From JAAYCO01 sp964632015 (GTDB taxonomy: Bacteria > Planctomycetota > Phycisphaerae > SM23-33): a DNA stretch of 64,000 nt. Shown here one piece after another: positions 53,458 to 61,704 of the stretch (position 1 is its first letter; every line of letters begins with the position of its first letter). The stretch is from the NCBI GenBank assembly GCA_964632015.1, contig CAZWAT010000001.1, forward strand, positions 1-64,000, read 5' to 3'. Below the pieces are notes generated by a model. That model was given only the letters and a program-made list of their open reading frames with translations. It had not been told where the DNA came from and did not search any database. Both the position numbers and the translations under genes were made by a program.

Positions 53458-54642
53458 TCATTGTCTCTTGTTAAATACGCATCTGCCGCCAACCCATACG
53501 GTCTGGACGGTCAGGTTAGAATCCAAAAGCGTCATGTCTGCGTCATAATCGGGCTTGATGCTTCCCTTGTTGTGATCCAGCCCCAGCACCGCGGCGGGAT
53601 TTCGGCTGGCCATATCCACGGCTGTGGGAAGATCCAGCTTAAGCATCTTTACGGCGTTTCGAATCGCGGCGTCCATCGTCAGGCCGCTACCGGCGAGGGA
53701 TCCGGGGCTGCGTGAGTCACTGGTCTTTCTCGCGGGGCCTCCGGGATATCGAAACTCTATCTTCGCCCCGGCGAATTCGTATACACCCGGTGCCTTGCCC
53801 GCACCGACGTTCGCGTCGGTAATCAACGACACCCCGTGGGCACCTTTGCATTGCAGGGCAAGGGCCACTGCGACAGGGTCGACATGCTCACCATCGAGTA
53901 TGAAGTCAACGCTCACGTTGGGGTCGGCAAGAATCGCCTCCACGGCGCCGCATTGTCTGACACCGGGCTCACATTGCTCGGGGACGGGAAACACATCATA
54001 AAAATGTGTCGCATGCCGGGCACCGGCATCTATCGCCGCTCGGGTCTGTTCAACGTCCGCCCCGGTATGCGTGATAAAGACGGGACTACCACCAGCCGAC
54101 ATCGCCTTGATGATGGATGGGGCCCCGTCTATCTCCGGCGAGACGCTGAATATCGCGCGATATTGCCCGCTCGCTGCCCGAAGCCGATGCACCCGATCAA
54201 CATCGGCGTCGCGAAGCACTTCGGGGGGCAATGCGCCGCTGATCGCAACGAACGGGCCTTCCAGATGAATACCCAGAATCGCGCTACCCTGCGACACAAC
54301 CGACGCAAGAGATGCGACGAACCGCTCGTCCTGACCGGGGGGCAATGGGCACACGGTGGGAAGGAACCCCGTAACACCATATTTGGGCAGTTCCCGGCAA
54401 AGACCCGACAGATCGTCCGGGCCATTGTCCACGAGATAATCGCCGCTGCCGTGGATATGCAGGTCGATGAAACCCGGCACAAGGTACATGTTTTCGCCAT
54501 CGATAACTTCGCCGGAGTCATCGCCAGACCCCGCGGCGTCTTCAACGCGGAATATCCGCCCGTCTCGGCAGGTCACACATCTGCGGGACGTGATAGCACC
54601 ACCAGAAATAATTCGTACATTATTTATTGTCAAGTCGCTCAT
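53458..54642 (-). CDS. nagA: N-acetylglucosamine-6-phosphate deacetylase-like amidohydrolase
   Basis: 394 residues. PGFIDLHIHGSGD (HxH), GIHLEGPFV (metal-ligand Glu), THTGADVEQTRAAIDAGARHATHFYDV (two His ligands), DGEHVDP, and SLITDANVG (catalytic Asp). The metal site is complete. NagA removes acetate from GlcNAc-6-P; the substrate here may differ, given its neighbours. The ATG at 54642 has GGAGG 5 nt upstream and lies within the end of gntR (23-bp overlap). Confidence 0.88.
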   Translation of the reverse strand: MSDLTINNVRIISGGAITSRRCVTCRDGRIFRVEDAAGSGDDSGEVIDGENMYLVPGFIDLHIHGSGDYLVDNGPDDLSGLCRELPKYGVTGFLPTVCPLPPGQDERFVASLASVVSQGSAILGIHLEGPFVAISGALPPEVLRDADVDRVHRLRAASGQYRAIFSVSPEIDGAPSIIKAMSAGGSPVFITHTGADVEQTRAAIDAGARHATHFYDVFPVPEQCEPGVRQCGAVEAILADPNVSVDFILDGEHVDPVAVALALQCKGAHGVSLITDANVGAGKAPGVYEFAGAKIEFRYPGGPARKTSDSRSPGSLAGSGLTMDAAIRNAVKMLKLDLPTAVDMASRNPAAVLGLDHNKGSIKPDYDADMTLLDSNLTVQTVWVGGRCVFNKRQ

Positions 54643-55360
54643 TTCTTCCTCCTGCAAATACCTCGCACGCGAGGGCGACTCGCTCGCCGCGATAATACGA
54701 TTCGAACACCGCCACAGCCCGGCCCGAGGGCAGATAAATAACGTCTCGCGCCTTGAGTAGCGGGCTGCCCGGCTCGACGTCGAGCAGTTCGACATCCGCG
54801 GCGCCTGCCTCGACCGCCTCTATCATCTGCCTGGTGTGCGATGCGGTAAGCTGGGCCTTCTCAAGCCAGATATGCAGGAAGTCAACCTCAAGCAGCATCT
54901 GCTCATCTATGCACCCTGCAAGATTCAGCGGGATGTACCCGTTATCGTAAGCCAGCGGTTCTTTGCCCGAGAAGTCCAACCTTCGGCAGGTCAAGCAACG
55001 CTGGTCGGCGCCTATATTCAGTATGCGGGCAATGTCATTCGGTGGCGAATCCTCGCTGAGATGCACGAGCTCTCGATGCATGGCGGGTATCTGAGACAAC
55101 ATCGAACCGCTGAAATCGCCTTCCTGAATGACAACCTTCCTGGGCCTGCTCGACCGCACAAACGTGCCCCGCTTGACGAATCGCTCGATCAATCCCTGCT
55201 CGCAAAGCAGTCTCAGCGCGTGCCTGACTGTCACTCGCGAAAGGTTGAACTGGCGGCATAGATCGAATTCCGACGGGAGCTTTTGCCCAGCGCAGTAGTG
55301 GCCGCTGACAATCTGCTCACGCAATGTGTTTAGAACCCGTTGATAAGCCTTCTGTGCCAT
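54620..55360 (-). CDS. GntR/HutC-family transcriptional regulator
   Basis: 246 residues. Winged helix at about 1-70 (VLNTLREQIVSGHYCAGQKLPSEFDLCRQFNLSRVTVRHALRLL), then the UTRA effector domain (about 85-240, HLSEDSPPNDIARILNIG ... LLKARDVIYLPSGRAVAVFESYYRGERV). HutC/NagR-type members sense a sugar phosphate or amino acid intermediate. The ATG at 55360 is chosen because the promoter and operator occupy the sequence just upstream. It is the first gene of the operon with nagA. Confidence 0.93.
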   Translation of the reverse strand: MAQKAYQRVLNTLREQIVSGHYCAGQKLPSEFDLCRQFNLSRVTVRHALRLLCEQGLIERFVKRGTFVRSSRPRKVVIQEGDFSGSMLSQIPAMHRELVHLSEDSPPNDIARILNIGADQRCLTCRRLDFSGKEPLAYDNGYIPLNLAGCIDEQMLLEVDFLHIWLEKAQLTASHTRQMIEAVEAGAADVELLDVEPGSPLLKARDVIYLPSGRAVAVFESYYRGERVALACEVFAGGRNERLDNK

Positions 55361-55365
55361 TGCCA

Positions 55366-55379
55366 ATTGTTATAACAAT
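55366..55379 (-). promoter_or_regulatory. GntR-type operator over the gntR -10 box
   Basis: Perfect 14-bp palindrome ATTGTTATAACAAT that contains the -10 hexamer. Binding would directly block polymerase, so the operon is probably self-repressed. Confidence 0.75.
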
Positions 55380-55397
55380 AGAAAGGATTTATGTCAA
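55369..55397 (-). promoter_or_regulatory. Promoter of the gntR-nagA operon
   Basis: Consensus TTGACA (55392-55397), 17-bp spacer, TATAAC (55369-55374) on the minus strand; +1 near 55362, 2 nt before the ATG. Confidence 0.82.
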
Positions 55398-55445
55398 CCG
55401 TCCGCCCAAGACATGATGACACGAGGCAGCAACGGTGATTTGCTC

Positions 55446-55474
55446 TTGACGAGATTGTTCGTTTATGTTAGATT
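55446..55474 (+). promoter_or_regulatory. Promoter of the deoR-aminotransferase operon
   Basis: TTGACG (55446-55451), 17-bp spacer, TAGATT (55469-55474). The predicted start near 55481 gives an 11-nt leader without a Shine-Dalgarno. Confidence 0.72.
55454..55473 (+). promoter_or_regulatory. Tandem GlpR/DeoR-type half-sites
   Basis: Two adjacent decamers, ATTGTTCGTT and TATGTTAGAT, each match the GlpR half-site WATKYTCGWT at 9 of 10 positions, as a direct repeat filling the spacer of the deoR promoter. Confidence 0.55.
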
Positions 55475-55491
55475 TTGGTCAAAGATAACAC

Positions 55492-56277
55492 ATGGGCAAG
55501 AAACAACCATTATCGGCTGAGCAAAGGCAATCTGAGATCCGCACGCTTCTTCAGGTGGGACGAGAGCTTAGCATCAGCGAGCTTGCACTGCGTTTTGGCG
55601 CCAGTGAAATGACCATACGTCGGGACCTTTCCAAGCTTCAGCAGAGGGGACAGGTTCTTCGCACGCATGGTGGCGTTGTTCCCGCGGATCGGATGATGTT
55701 CGAATTCGATTTCGCCGCCCGTCAGCGCGAAAATCTCGCCGCCAAGCGCGCCATCGCCCGCGAGGCCCTCAAGTTAATCAACCCTCCCTGCCGGATCATC
55801 TTGGACACCGGTACGACGGCGCTTCAGCTTGCTTACGAGCTTCAGAGTTTCAACGACATCTCCGTCATCACTCCAAGCCTTGCCGTCGCTTCGGCGTTGC
55901 AGTTCGCCGAGGGTGTGCAGACAGTTCTGCTTGGTGGAATTATTCGCAAGGGAAGCCCCGATTTGACCGGCGCGCTGACTGAAAGCATGTTGGAGATGTT
56001 CGCCGCCGACATCGCATTCCAAGGGGCAGACGGAATCGACACGGACGGCTTTTGCTACAATAGAGACCTGCGAATCGCCAAGGTCGACCAGAAGATCCGC
56101 CAGCGAGCACAACATGTCTACGTACTGGCAGACAGTTCAAAGCTTAACAGAACGGCACTGGTCAGGCATGGATCCATTCAGCAGGTAGACGGGCTGATAA
56201 CCGACAACAAGGCCGACATGGATTTCATCACACAACTGAAGACCATCGGCACTAGTGTAATAATCGCCGAACTTTGA
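55492..56277 (+). CDS. DeoR/GlpR-family transcriptional regulator
   Basis: 261 residues. DeoR helix-turn-helix at about 12-60 (IRTLLQVGRELSISELALRFGASEMTIRRDLSKLQQRGQVLRTHGGVV), then the sugar-phosphate sensor domain with ILDTGTTALQLAYEL and GADGIDTDGFCYN. It usually represses a sugar catabolic operon and is released by a phosphorylated sugar. The first gene of the rightward operon, 24 bp before the aminotransferase, and divergent from gntR. Confidence 0.94.
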   Translation: MGKKQPLSAEQRQSEIRTLLQVGRELSISELALRFGASEMTIRRDLSKLQQRGQVLRTHGGVVPADRMMFEFDFAARQRENLAAKRAIAREALKLINPPCRIILDTGTTALQLAYELQSFNDISVITPSLAVASALQFAEGVQTVLLGGIIRKGSPDLTGALTESMLEMFAADIAFQGADGIDTDGFCYNRDLRIAKVDQKIRQRAQHVYVLADSSKLNRTALVRHGSIQQVDGLITDNKADMDFITQLKTIGTSVIIAEL

Positions 56278-56301
56278 ACCTTAACCTACAGGAGAAGTAG
56301 A

Positions 56302-57678
56302 ATGACCACGGAAGCACCGTACAAATCACAATGGGCACAGGTGGACCTCACGAAGGTTCCCAACCTCGTCACCGACTCGATACCCGGGCCTGAATCGAAG
56401 AAGCTGCACGCCAGATGCACCAAGCATTTCAAAGGCCTCAGCGGCCAGGTGAAGCTGTTTCCGGTGGCGTTTGAAGAGGGTTCTGGTTGCACGCTGACGG
56501 ATGTCGATGGCAATAAGTACATCGACTTTTCATCGGGCATCTATGTCACCACCCTCGGACATTGCCACCCGAAGGTAACAGAGGCAGTGCAGAAGTACGC
56601 CGGCAAGCTGATGAACTGTCACGACTTCACAACCAGGATCAAGACCCTGCTGGTCGAGAAGCTCGCGCAGATCCTTCCGGGCGACTTGAACGGGTTTCAG
56701 TTCTATGACTGTGGAACCGCTGCCGTTGAGGCGGGTCTGCGAGTGCTCAGGGCGGCGAGCGGTAAAAACGAGATGATCAGCGCCTTTTACGACTTCCACG
56801 GAAAGACCTACGGCGCCGTGTCGTTGGCTCACATACGAAGCCAGGTCTATGGCCGAGTGAGAGCGCCGGGCATGCACATGGTTCCCAGGCCTGATCCCTA
56901 TCGCCCGATGTGGACAAAGGCCGATGGCACGATAGACACCGACAAGTACATCGACTTCTACGCCAAATACATCGATATGGGAACCGTCGGCGACGTGGCC
57001 GGGTTCGTACTCGAGCCCATCCAGGGCTGGGGCGGCTCGGTTGTTCCACCTGATGACTTCTTCCCCAAACTTCGCAAATTCTGCGACGATCATAATATCC
57101 TGCTCATGGCCGACGAGGTGCTTACCAGTTGGGCGAGAACAGGCAAGTGGCTGTGCATGGAGCACTGGGATGTTCTGCCCGACGTGGTTTCAATCGGCAA
57201 GGGGTTCGGGAACGGTTTCCCCGTCACATGTGTTGCGGTTCGCGATAAACACAAGGAGTCTTTCGAGTCCATCAGCGCATCGAGCAGCTACGGCGGTAAT
57301 CCGATGGCATGTGCGGCCGCCCTGGCGTGCACCGAGGTCATCGAGGACGAGGGTCTTCTTGCCAGGTCCACACACCTTGGCGAACTGGCGATCAAGCGAA
57401 TGGAAAAGATGAAGGCAGAGCACAAGATCATCGGCGACGTTCGCTGCGTCGGTTGCCTGATGGGCATTGAACTCGTCAAAGATCGTCAGACCAAGGAACC
57501 GTTCGGCGAAGCGGGAACAATGGTCTACCAGAAGGCCTTTAGAAAGGGCCTGGCGTGGATACCCGCCGGTCACATCCTTCGAATGAGCCCGCCGGTGGTC
57601 ATGGACGACGAAACCCTTCTCAAGGGCCTGGACATGATCGACGAGGCGATTGGCGAGACCGAGAAAGAACTGGCATAA
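56302..57678 (+). CDS. Class III PLP-dependent aminotransferase
   Basis: 458 residues. DGNKYIDFSSGIYVTTLGHCHP, the FYDCGTAAVEAGLRVLRAASG cofactor-phosphate region, LMADEVLTSWARTGK (Asp for the pyridine nitrogen) and VSIGKGFGNGFPVTCVAV with the PLP Lys. The family includes GABA, ornithine and aminopolyol aminotransferases; some act on amino sugars or inosamines. Position between a DeoR regulator and a Gfo/Idh oxidoreductase suggests a keto/amino sugar or cyclitol step. AGGAG precedes the ATG. Confidence 0.93.
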   Translation: MTTEAPYKSQWAQVDLTKVPNLVTDSIPGPESKKLHARCTKHFKGLSGQVKLFPVAFEEGSGCTLTDVDGNKYIDFSSGIYVTTLGHCHPKVTEAVQKYAGKLMNCHDFTTRIKTLLVEKLAQILPGDLNGFQFYDCGTAAVEAGLRVLRAASGKNEMISAFYDFHGKTYGAVSLAHIRSQVYGRVRAPGMHMVPRPDPYRPMWTKADGTIDTDKYIDFYAKYIDMGTVGDVAGFVLEPIQGWGGSVVPPDDFFPKLRKFCDDHNILLMADEVLTSWARTGKWLCMEHWDVLPDVVSIGKGFGNGFPVTCVAVRDKHKESFESISASSSYGGNPMACAAALACTEVIEDEGLLARSTHLGELAIKRMEKMKAEHKIIGDVRCVGCLMGIELVKDRQTKEPFGEAGTMVYQKAFRKGLAWIPAGHILRMSPPVVMDDETLLKGLDMIDEAIGETEKELA

Positions 57679-57689
57679 AAGGAACACCT

Positions 57690-58826
57690 GTGAAGAACAT
57701 CAAATTCGGCATTATCGGTTGTGGCCTGATGGGACGGGAGTTCGCAAGCGCCGTCGCTCGCTGGTGCCACCTGACCGACGTATCTGCCCGACCCGAGATC
57801 GTGGCGATATGCGACACCAACACCGCGCTGTTCGACTGGTACAAGGGAAACTTCGATTCAGTCAAGCAGACGACGACAGACTACCACGAACTGCTCGCCA
57901 ACGAGCAAGTCGAGGCGGTGTACTGTGCGCTTCCCCACAACCTGCACCAGCAGGTCTACTGCGACATCATCTCGGCGGGCAAACACCTGCTGGGCGAAAA
58001 ACCCTTCGGGATAGACAAACCCGCCAATGACGCGATATGCAAATGCTCAGCCGAGCATCCAGAGGTATTCGTCAGATGCAGCAGCGAGTTTCCGTTCTTC
58101 CCCGGCGTTCAGCGGATCGGGCGGATGATAGAGGCAGGAGCATTCGGACGAATCATCGAAGTCAACAGCTACTTCATGCATTCAAGCGATCTCGATCCCA
58201 ATAAGCCCATCAACTGGAAACGCATGATCGAGGTCAACGGCGAATACGGCTGCATGGGCGACCTTGGCATGCATGCCTGCCATGTGCCTTTCCGTGCGGG
58301 CTGGGTTCCGCGCAACGTGCGAGCGATTCTGTGCGACATCATGACCCACAGGCCCGACGGCAAGAGTAACATGGTTCCCTGCCGAACATGGGACAACGCG
58401 ATGCTGCTTTGCGAAACGGGCGACGCCAATGGCGACTTCCCGTTGACTATCAAGACCCATCGCATCGCCCCCGGCGAGAAGGACACCTGGTCGCTTGAAG
58501 TTCTGGGCACGAAGGCGTCGGCAAGATTCTCGACGAAGAATCCCAGAAGGCTCGAAGTGCTTGAATACCCCGGCCCCGAGCAGATCTGGCAGCAGATCGA
58601 CATGGGTTACGAAAGTACGTTCAAGACGATAACCGGTGGCATCTTCGAGTTCGGGTTTACCGACGCGATTCTCCAGATGTGGGCTGCGTTCGTGGATGAG
58701 CTTGCGACAGGCAAGACCAGAAGCGCATTCGCCGGGTGCATAAAGCTGGATGAAGTCGCTATGAGCCACCGGCTCTTCACCGCGGCACTGAAGTCATACG
58801 CCCAGGGAACAACAGAAGCTGTGTAG
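57690..58826 (+). CDS. Gfo/Idh/MocA-family oxidoreductase
   Basis: 378 residues. Rossmann FGIIGCGLMGREFASAVARW, GEKPFGIDKPA signature, and a C-terminal domain with GCMGDLGMHACHVPFRAGW (active-site Asp/His). The GTG at 57690 has AAAGGA upstream, 11 bp after the aminotransferase stop, so it is translationally close-coupled. It likely supplies or consumes the keto form used by the aminotransferase; inference from order. Confidence 0.92.
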   Translation: MKNIKFGIIGCGLMGREFASAVARWCHLTDVSARPEIVAICDTNTALFDWYKGNFDSVKQTTTDYHELLANEQVEAVYCALPHNLHQQVYCDIISAGKHLLGEKPFGIDKPANDAICKCSAEHPEVFVRCSSEFPFFPGVQRIGRMIEAGAFGRIIEVNSYFMHSSDLDPNKPINWKRMIEVNGEYGCMGDLGMHACHVPFRAGWVPRNVRAILCDIMTHRPDGKSNMVPCRTWDNAMLLCETGDANGDFPLTIKTHRIAPGEKDTWSLEVLGTKASARFSTKNPRRLEVLEYPGPEQIWQQIDMGYESTFKTITGGIFEFGFTDAILQMWAAFVDELATGKTRSAFAGCIKLDEVAMSHRLFTAALKSYAQGTTEAV

Positions 58827-58840
58827 ATATGTTTATGGCA

Positions 58841-58884
58841 ACATGGGGCCGGGTGAGGCTTATCAACCTCTACCGGCCCCGTGT
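58841..58884 (+). terminator. Terminator hairpin of the deoR operon
   Basis: GGGGCCGG (58845-58852) pairs with CCGGCCCC (58873-58880), extended by ACAT/GTGT outside and AGG/CCT inside. No long T-tract, so probably a bidirectional or weak terminator between convergent operons. Confidence 0.6.
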
Positions 58885-58935
58885 ATTTGCGATCAAGACG
58901 CACAGGTCAGACGACCTGAAGCGGACGAAACAGCA

Positions 58936-60252
58936 CTACTTCGTTACCTTCACATCCTCGCCGAAAAGTTCAAGCTCCCTTAGTCGATTGGCCGGTAACT
59001 CGGCATCAATGATCGCTGTGGTATCGACATAATCCTGCGATTTTACCTGGGCGTGCTGGCTGATGAACTGCATCAACCTGCCGTTGGCGCAATTGGCTTC
59101 GATGTGCACATGCATCGCCCTGCCACCGCTGCGGTCAAGCACCGTCTCGACCACATTCTCGATACCCCTGCCCGTGCGGGCGGAGATCATGAGCGCGTTG
59201 GGGTATTTTTTGCGCAGAACCGTGAACTTCAAAGGGTCGTCGATCTTGTCCACCTTGTTGAGCACAAGCAGCGTGTCGGACTCTTCGCAGCCGAGCTCCG
59301 ACAGCACCTTCGCGACGGATGAAATCTCCTGGTCGACCCGTTCATGCGATGCGTCGGCGACATGGATGAGCAGATCCGCCCAGATTGCCTCTTCGAGAGT
59401 CGCGCGGAAGCTGGCGACAAGATGGTGGGGCAGGTCGCGCACAAAGCCTACCGTGTCGCTGAGCAGAACGGTCTGCCCCTCCGATAGATTCCACCTGCTG
59501 GTCTTGGTATCGAGCGTCGCGAAGAGCTTGTCAGCGACATAGACATCCGCCCCCGTCAGAAGTTTCATCAGCGTGCTCTTGCCCGCGTTCGTGTAGCCCA
59601 CAAGGCAGACGCTGAACACGTCGCGCCTGCTTCTGACCTGACGCACCTTTCTGTTGTCTATCTCGGCAAGCTCTCTTTTCAGCACAGACACGCGTTTTTG
59701 GACTAGTCGCCTGTCTATTTCAAGCTGCTTTTCGCCCGGCCCCCTGGTGCCGATGCCTCCAACCGCCCCCGCGCCGGTGGCTGCACCACCCGCAACGCGT
59801 TCAAGGTGGGTCCACATATGTCTCAGACGAGGGTATGTGTATTCAAGTTGAGCCAGCTCAACCTGAAGCCGACTTTCGTTCGTGCGGGCGTGGGCGGCGA
59901 AGATATCAAGAATCAACTCGCTTCTGTCAACAACCTTGCGTTTGACAACCTGTTCAAGCTCGCGGATCTGCCCCGGAGACAAGTCGTTGTCGAAAATGAT
60001 CACATCAATTTCGTTCATCTCCACACGCTGCGCGAGCTCTTGTGCCTTCCCGCTGCCGATGTACATGGCGGGGCTGGGGCGATCGCGCTTAGCGAGCATT
60101 TCATCCACAACGACCGCGCCGGCGGTCTTGGCAAGATTTCTCAGCTCCCCAAGCGGGTCGTCGGGGTCCGAGTTCGAATCCGGAAGCTGCACCGTCATCA
60201 GCAGCGCCCGCTCGGCCTGAACGGAAAGATTGGTTCGTTTGGGTTCAGCCAT
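58936..60252 (-). CDS. hflX: GTPase HflX
   Basis: 438 residues. N-terminal HflX domain (VDEMLAKRDRPSPAMYIGSGKAQEL, IIFDNDLSPGQIRELEQ), the glycine-rich linker GGIGTRGPGEKQLEIDRR, then the G domain: VCLVGYTNAGKSTL (G1), DTVGFVRDLPHHLV (G3), LVLNKVDKID (G4). It splits or rescues stalled ribosomes under stress. The ATG at 60252 has GGAGG close upstream. Confidence 0.96.
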   Translation of the reverse strand: MAEPKRTNLSVQAERALLMTVQLPDSNSDPDDPLGELRNLAKTAGAVVVDEMLAKRDRPSPAMYIGSGKAQELAQRVEMNEIDVIIFDNDLSPGQIRELEQVVKRKVVDRSELILDIFAAHARTNESRLQVELAQLEYTYPRLRHMWTHLERVAGGAATGAGAVGGIGTRGPGEKQLEIDRRLVQKRVSVLKRELAEIDNRKVRQVRSRRDVFSVCLVGYTNAGKSTLMKLLTGADVYVADKLFATLDTKTSRWNLSEGQTVLLSDTVGFVRDLPHHLVASFRATLEEAIWADLLIHVADASHERVDQEISSVAKVLSELGCEESDTLLVLNKVDKIDDPLKFTVLRKKYPNALMISARTGRGIENVVETVLDRSGGRAMHVHIEANCANGRLMQFISQHAQVKSQDYVDTTAIIDAELPANRLRELELFGEDVKVTK

Positions 60253-60304
60253 GTGCCTCCAATACATCCAAAAATGAGAGTTATTTCACTATACACAACC
60301 AAAA

Positions 60305-60335
60305 GGCCCTGTCCACCGTCGCCGGTTCGACAGGG
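60305..60335 (-). terminator. Hairpin between ybbR and hflX
   Basis: GCCCTGTC (60305-60312) and GACAGGGC (60328-60335) with an inner ACCG/CGGT stem. On the minus strand only three T follow (CCTTTGG), so termination may be partial. Confidence 0.45.
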
Positions 60336-60348
60336 CGGCGATATGACA

Positions 60349-61704
60349 TTATTGCGGGTTGTCCCGAGGTTCGAGCCTGAAAAAGATCTTCGGCAACGGC
60401 CCCACAACCTCAGCCGAGACCGGCTGGTTGACCCGGACTTCCACCTGGCGCTCAAGCCAGCTTTCTGTGGGGCTTCTGTCAAGATCGGTCAGGACGATAT
60501 ACGCCTCGACGTGCTGGGCCTGAAGTTTGTCGAGATCACTCTTGGGGCCTTTGAACGTAATTTCCTTGCGCCAGTCGGCTGGGTCTCGTCGACGCAGGAC
60601 GTATCGCTCCCACGTGCCGTCCTCGGGCCAGGATTGGGGCGTCAGCAGTCGAACCGGAATCGTCAATGTTCTTTCACCAGTCAGTTGAGCTATCTTGCCC
60701 GCCACTTCCACGGTCGGCTGCTGGGGTCTGACCGGAATACCTCCGATCATCGTCTGAAGCTGCACCGGGCCGGGCGGCTCGAATGAACGCAGATCGACAT
60801 TGACCGTATCGAGCACTATCCTGGGCTGGGCTCGTAGAGATTCCTCGTTTGACCGTGCGACGGCAACGCTGACCTTGGACGGTATTACCTGTGGATCTTC
60901 AAGCGTCGCCCCGCTGGATACCAGTTTGACTTCCACATCATTCACGGTGACAGATCGGTCAAGCTCCAGTCGGACTTCCTCGGGATACGCCGACGTCAGC
61001 GTCAGATTGCTCCTGCTGAACGCGGAACTTGAGCGAAGAAGCTCCTGTGTGGCAACTACGTTGGCGCCCTCGCCGAATCTACCCACGTCCACAACTATGT
61101 CAGTGCCCACGCGGGAAAGACTGGCAAGGCCTTCCCTAGGCCCCTCAGCAGTGAAGGTCACGTCAACCTCCCGCCGGTGCAGGGCGCCCTGGCGATCGGC
61201 AAAGACAAGGTCGCCACCCTCTGGAGTTGTAAGCACCAACCTTCCCCGGAACTCCTGCGTGGGTTTGACGAGCACGCTTCGCACGAACCTGGGGGCGATG
61301 CTGCTGATGCTCAGCCCATTTTTCAAAAGATTGGTGCGGGCTTCGAGTATCTCGGACAACTGGAACGTGTTTTCACCCAGTCGCCCCTGCGAGACATCGA
61401 ACTCCACAAGCCACCCCGCGTCGCCAAGCTCTCTACTGAACCGCTCGATGCTGCTGTTGCTGCCCCGCACGGTAAATTTCACTTCATACTCGTGACCATC
61501 ACCTTCAAGCTGAATCTGCCCCGAATTGCCCGTAGTAAGGCGAACACGAATGGTTATGTCTTTGCTTTCAGTCTTTTCAAGGTCGGCGTATACCCATATC
61601 AGAAGCGTGACCACAAGCACCCAAACAAATGTCTTCGAGCCCGAAAGCCACCATTCTCGCGAGAACCGCGGAGGAGAATCCACAAGCGCCAGGCGTTTGC
61701 TCAT
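60349..61704 (-). CDS. YbbR/CdaR-like regulator of diadenylate cyclase
   Basis: 451 residues. An N-terminal transmembrane helix (TFVWVLVVTLLIWVYADL, about 25-42) is followed by three or four YbbR beta domains with the repeated pattern of short strands (VRLTTGNSGQIQLEGD; KPTQEFRGRLVLTT; ERTLTIPVRLLTP). In Firmicutes CdaR is bound to CdaA and tunes c-di-AMP synthesis. It overlaps cdaA by 4 bp. Confidence 0.88.
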   Translation of the reverse strand: MSKRLALVDSPPRFSREWWLSGSKTFVWVLVVTLLIWVYADLEKTESKDITIRVRLTTGNSGQIQLEGDGHEYEVKFTVRGSNSSIERFSRELGDAGWLVEFDVSQGRLGENTFQLSEILEARTNLLKNGLSISSIAPRFVRSVLVKPTQEFRGRLVLTTPEGGDLVFADRQGALHRREVDVTFTAEGPREGLASLSRVGTDIVVDVGRFGEGANVVATQELLRSSSAFSRSNLTLTSAYPEEVRLELDRSVTVNDVEVKLVSSGATLEDPQVIPSKVSVAVARSNEESLRAQPRIVLDTVNVDLRSFEPPGPVQLQTMIGGIPVRPQQPTVEVAGKIAQLTGERTLTIPVRLLTPQSWPEDGTWERYVLRRRDPADWRKEITFKGPKSDLDKLQAQHVEAYIVLTDLDRSPTESWLERQVEVRVNQPVSAEVVGPLPKIFFRLEPRDNPQ

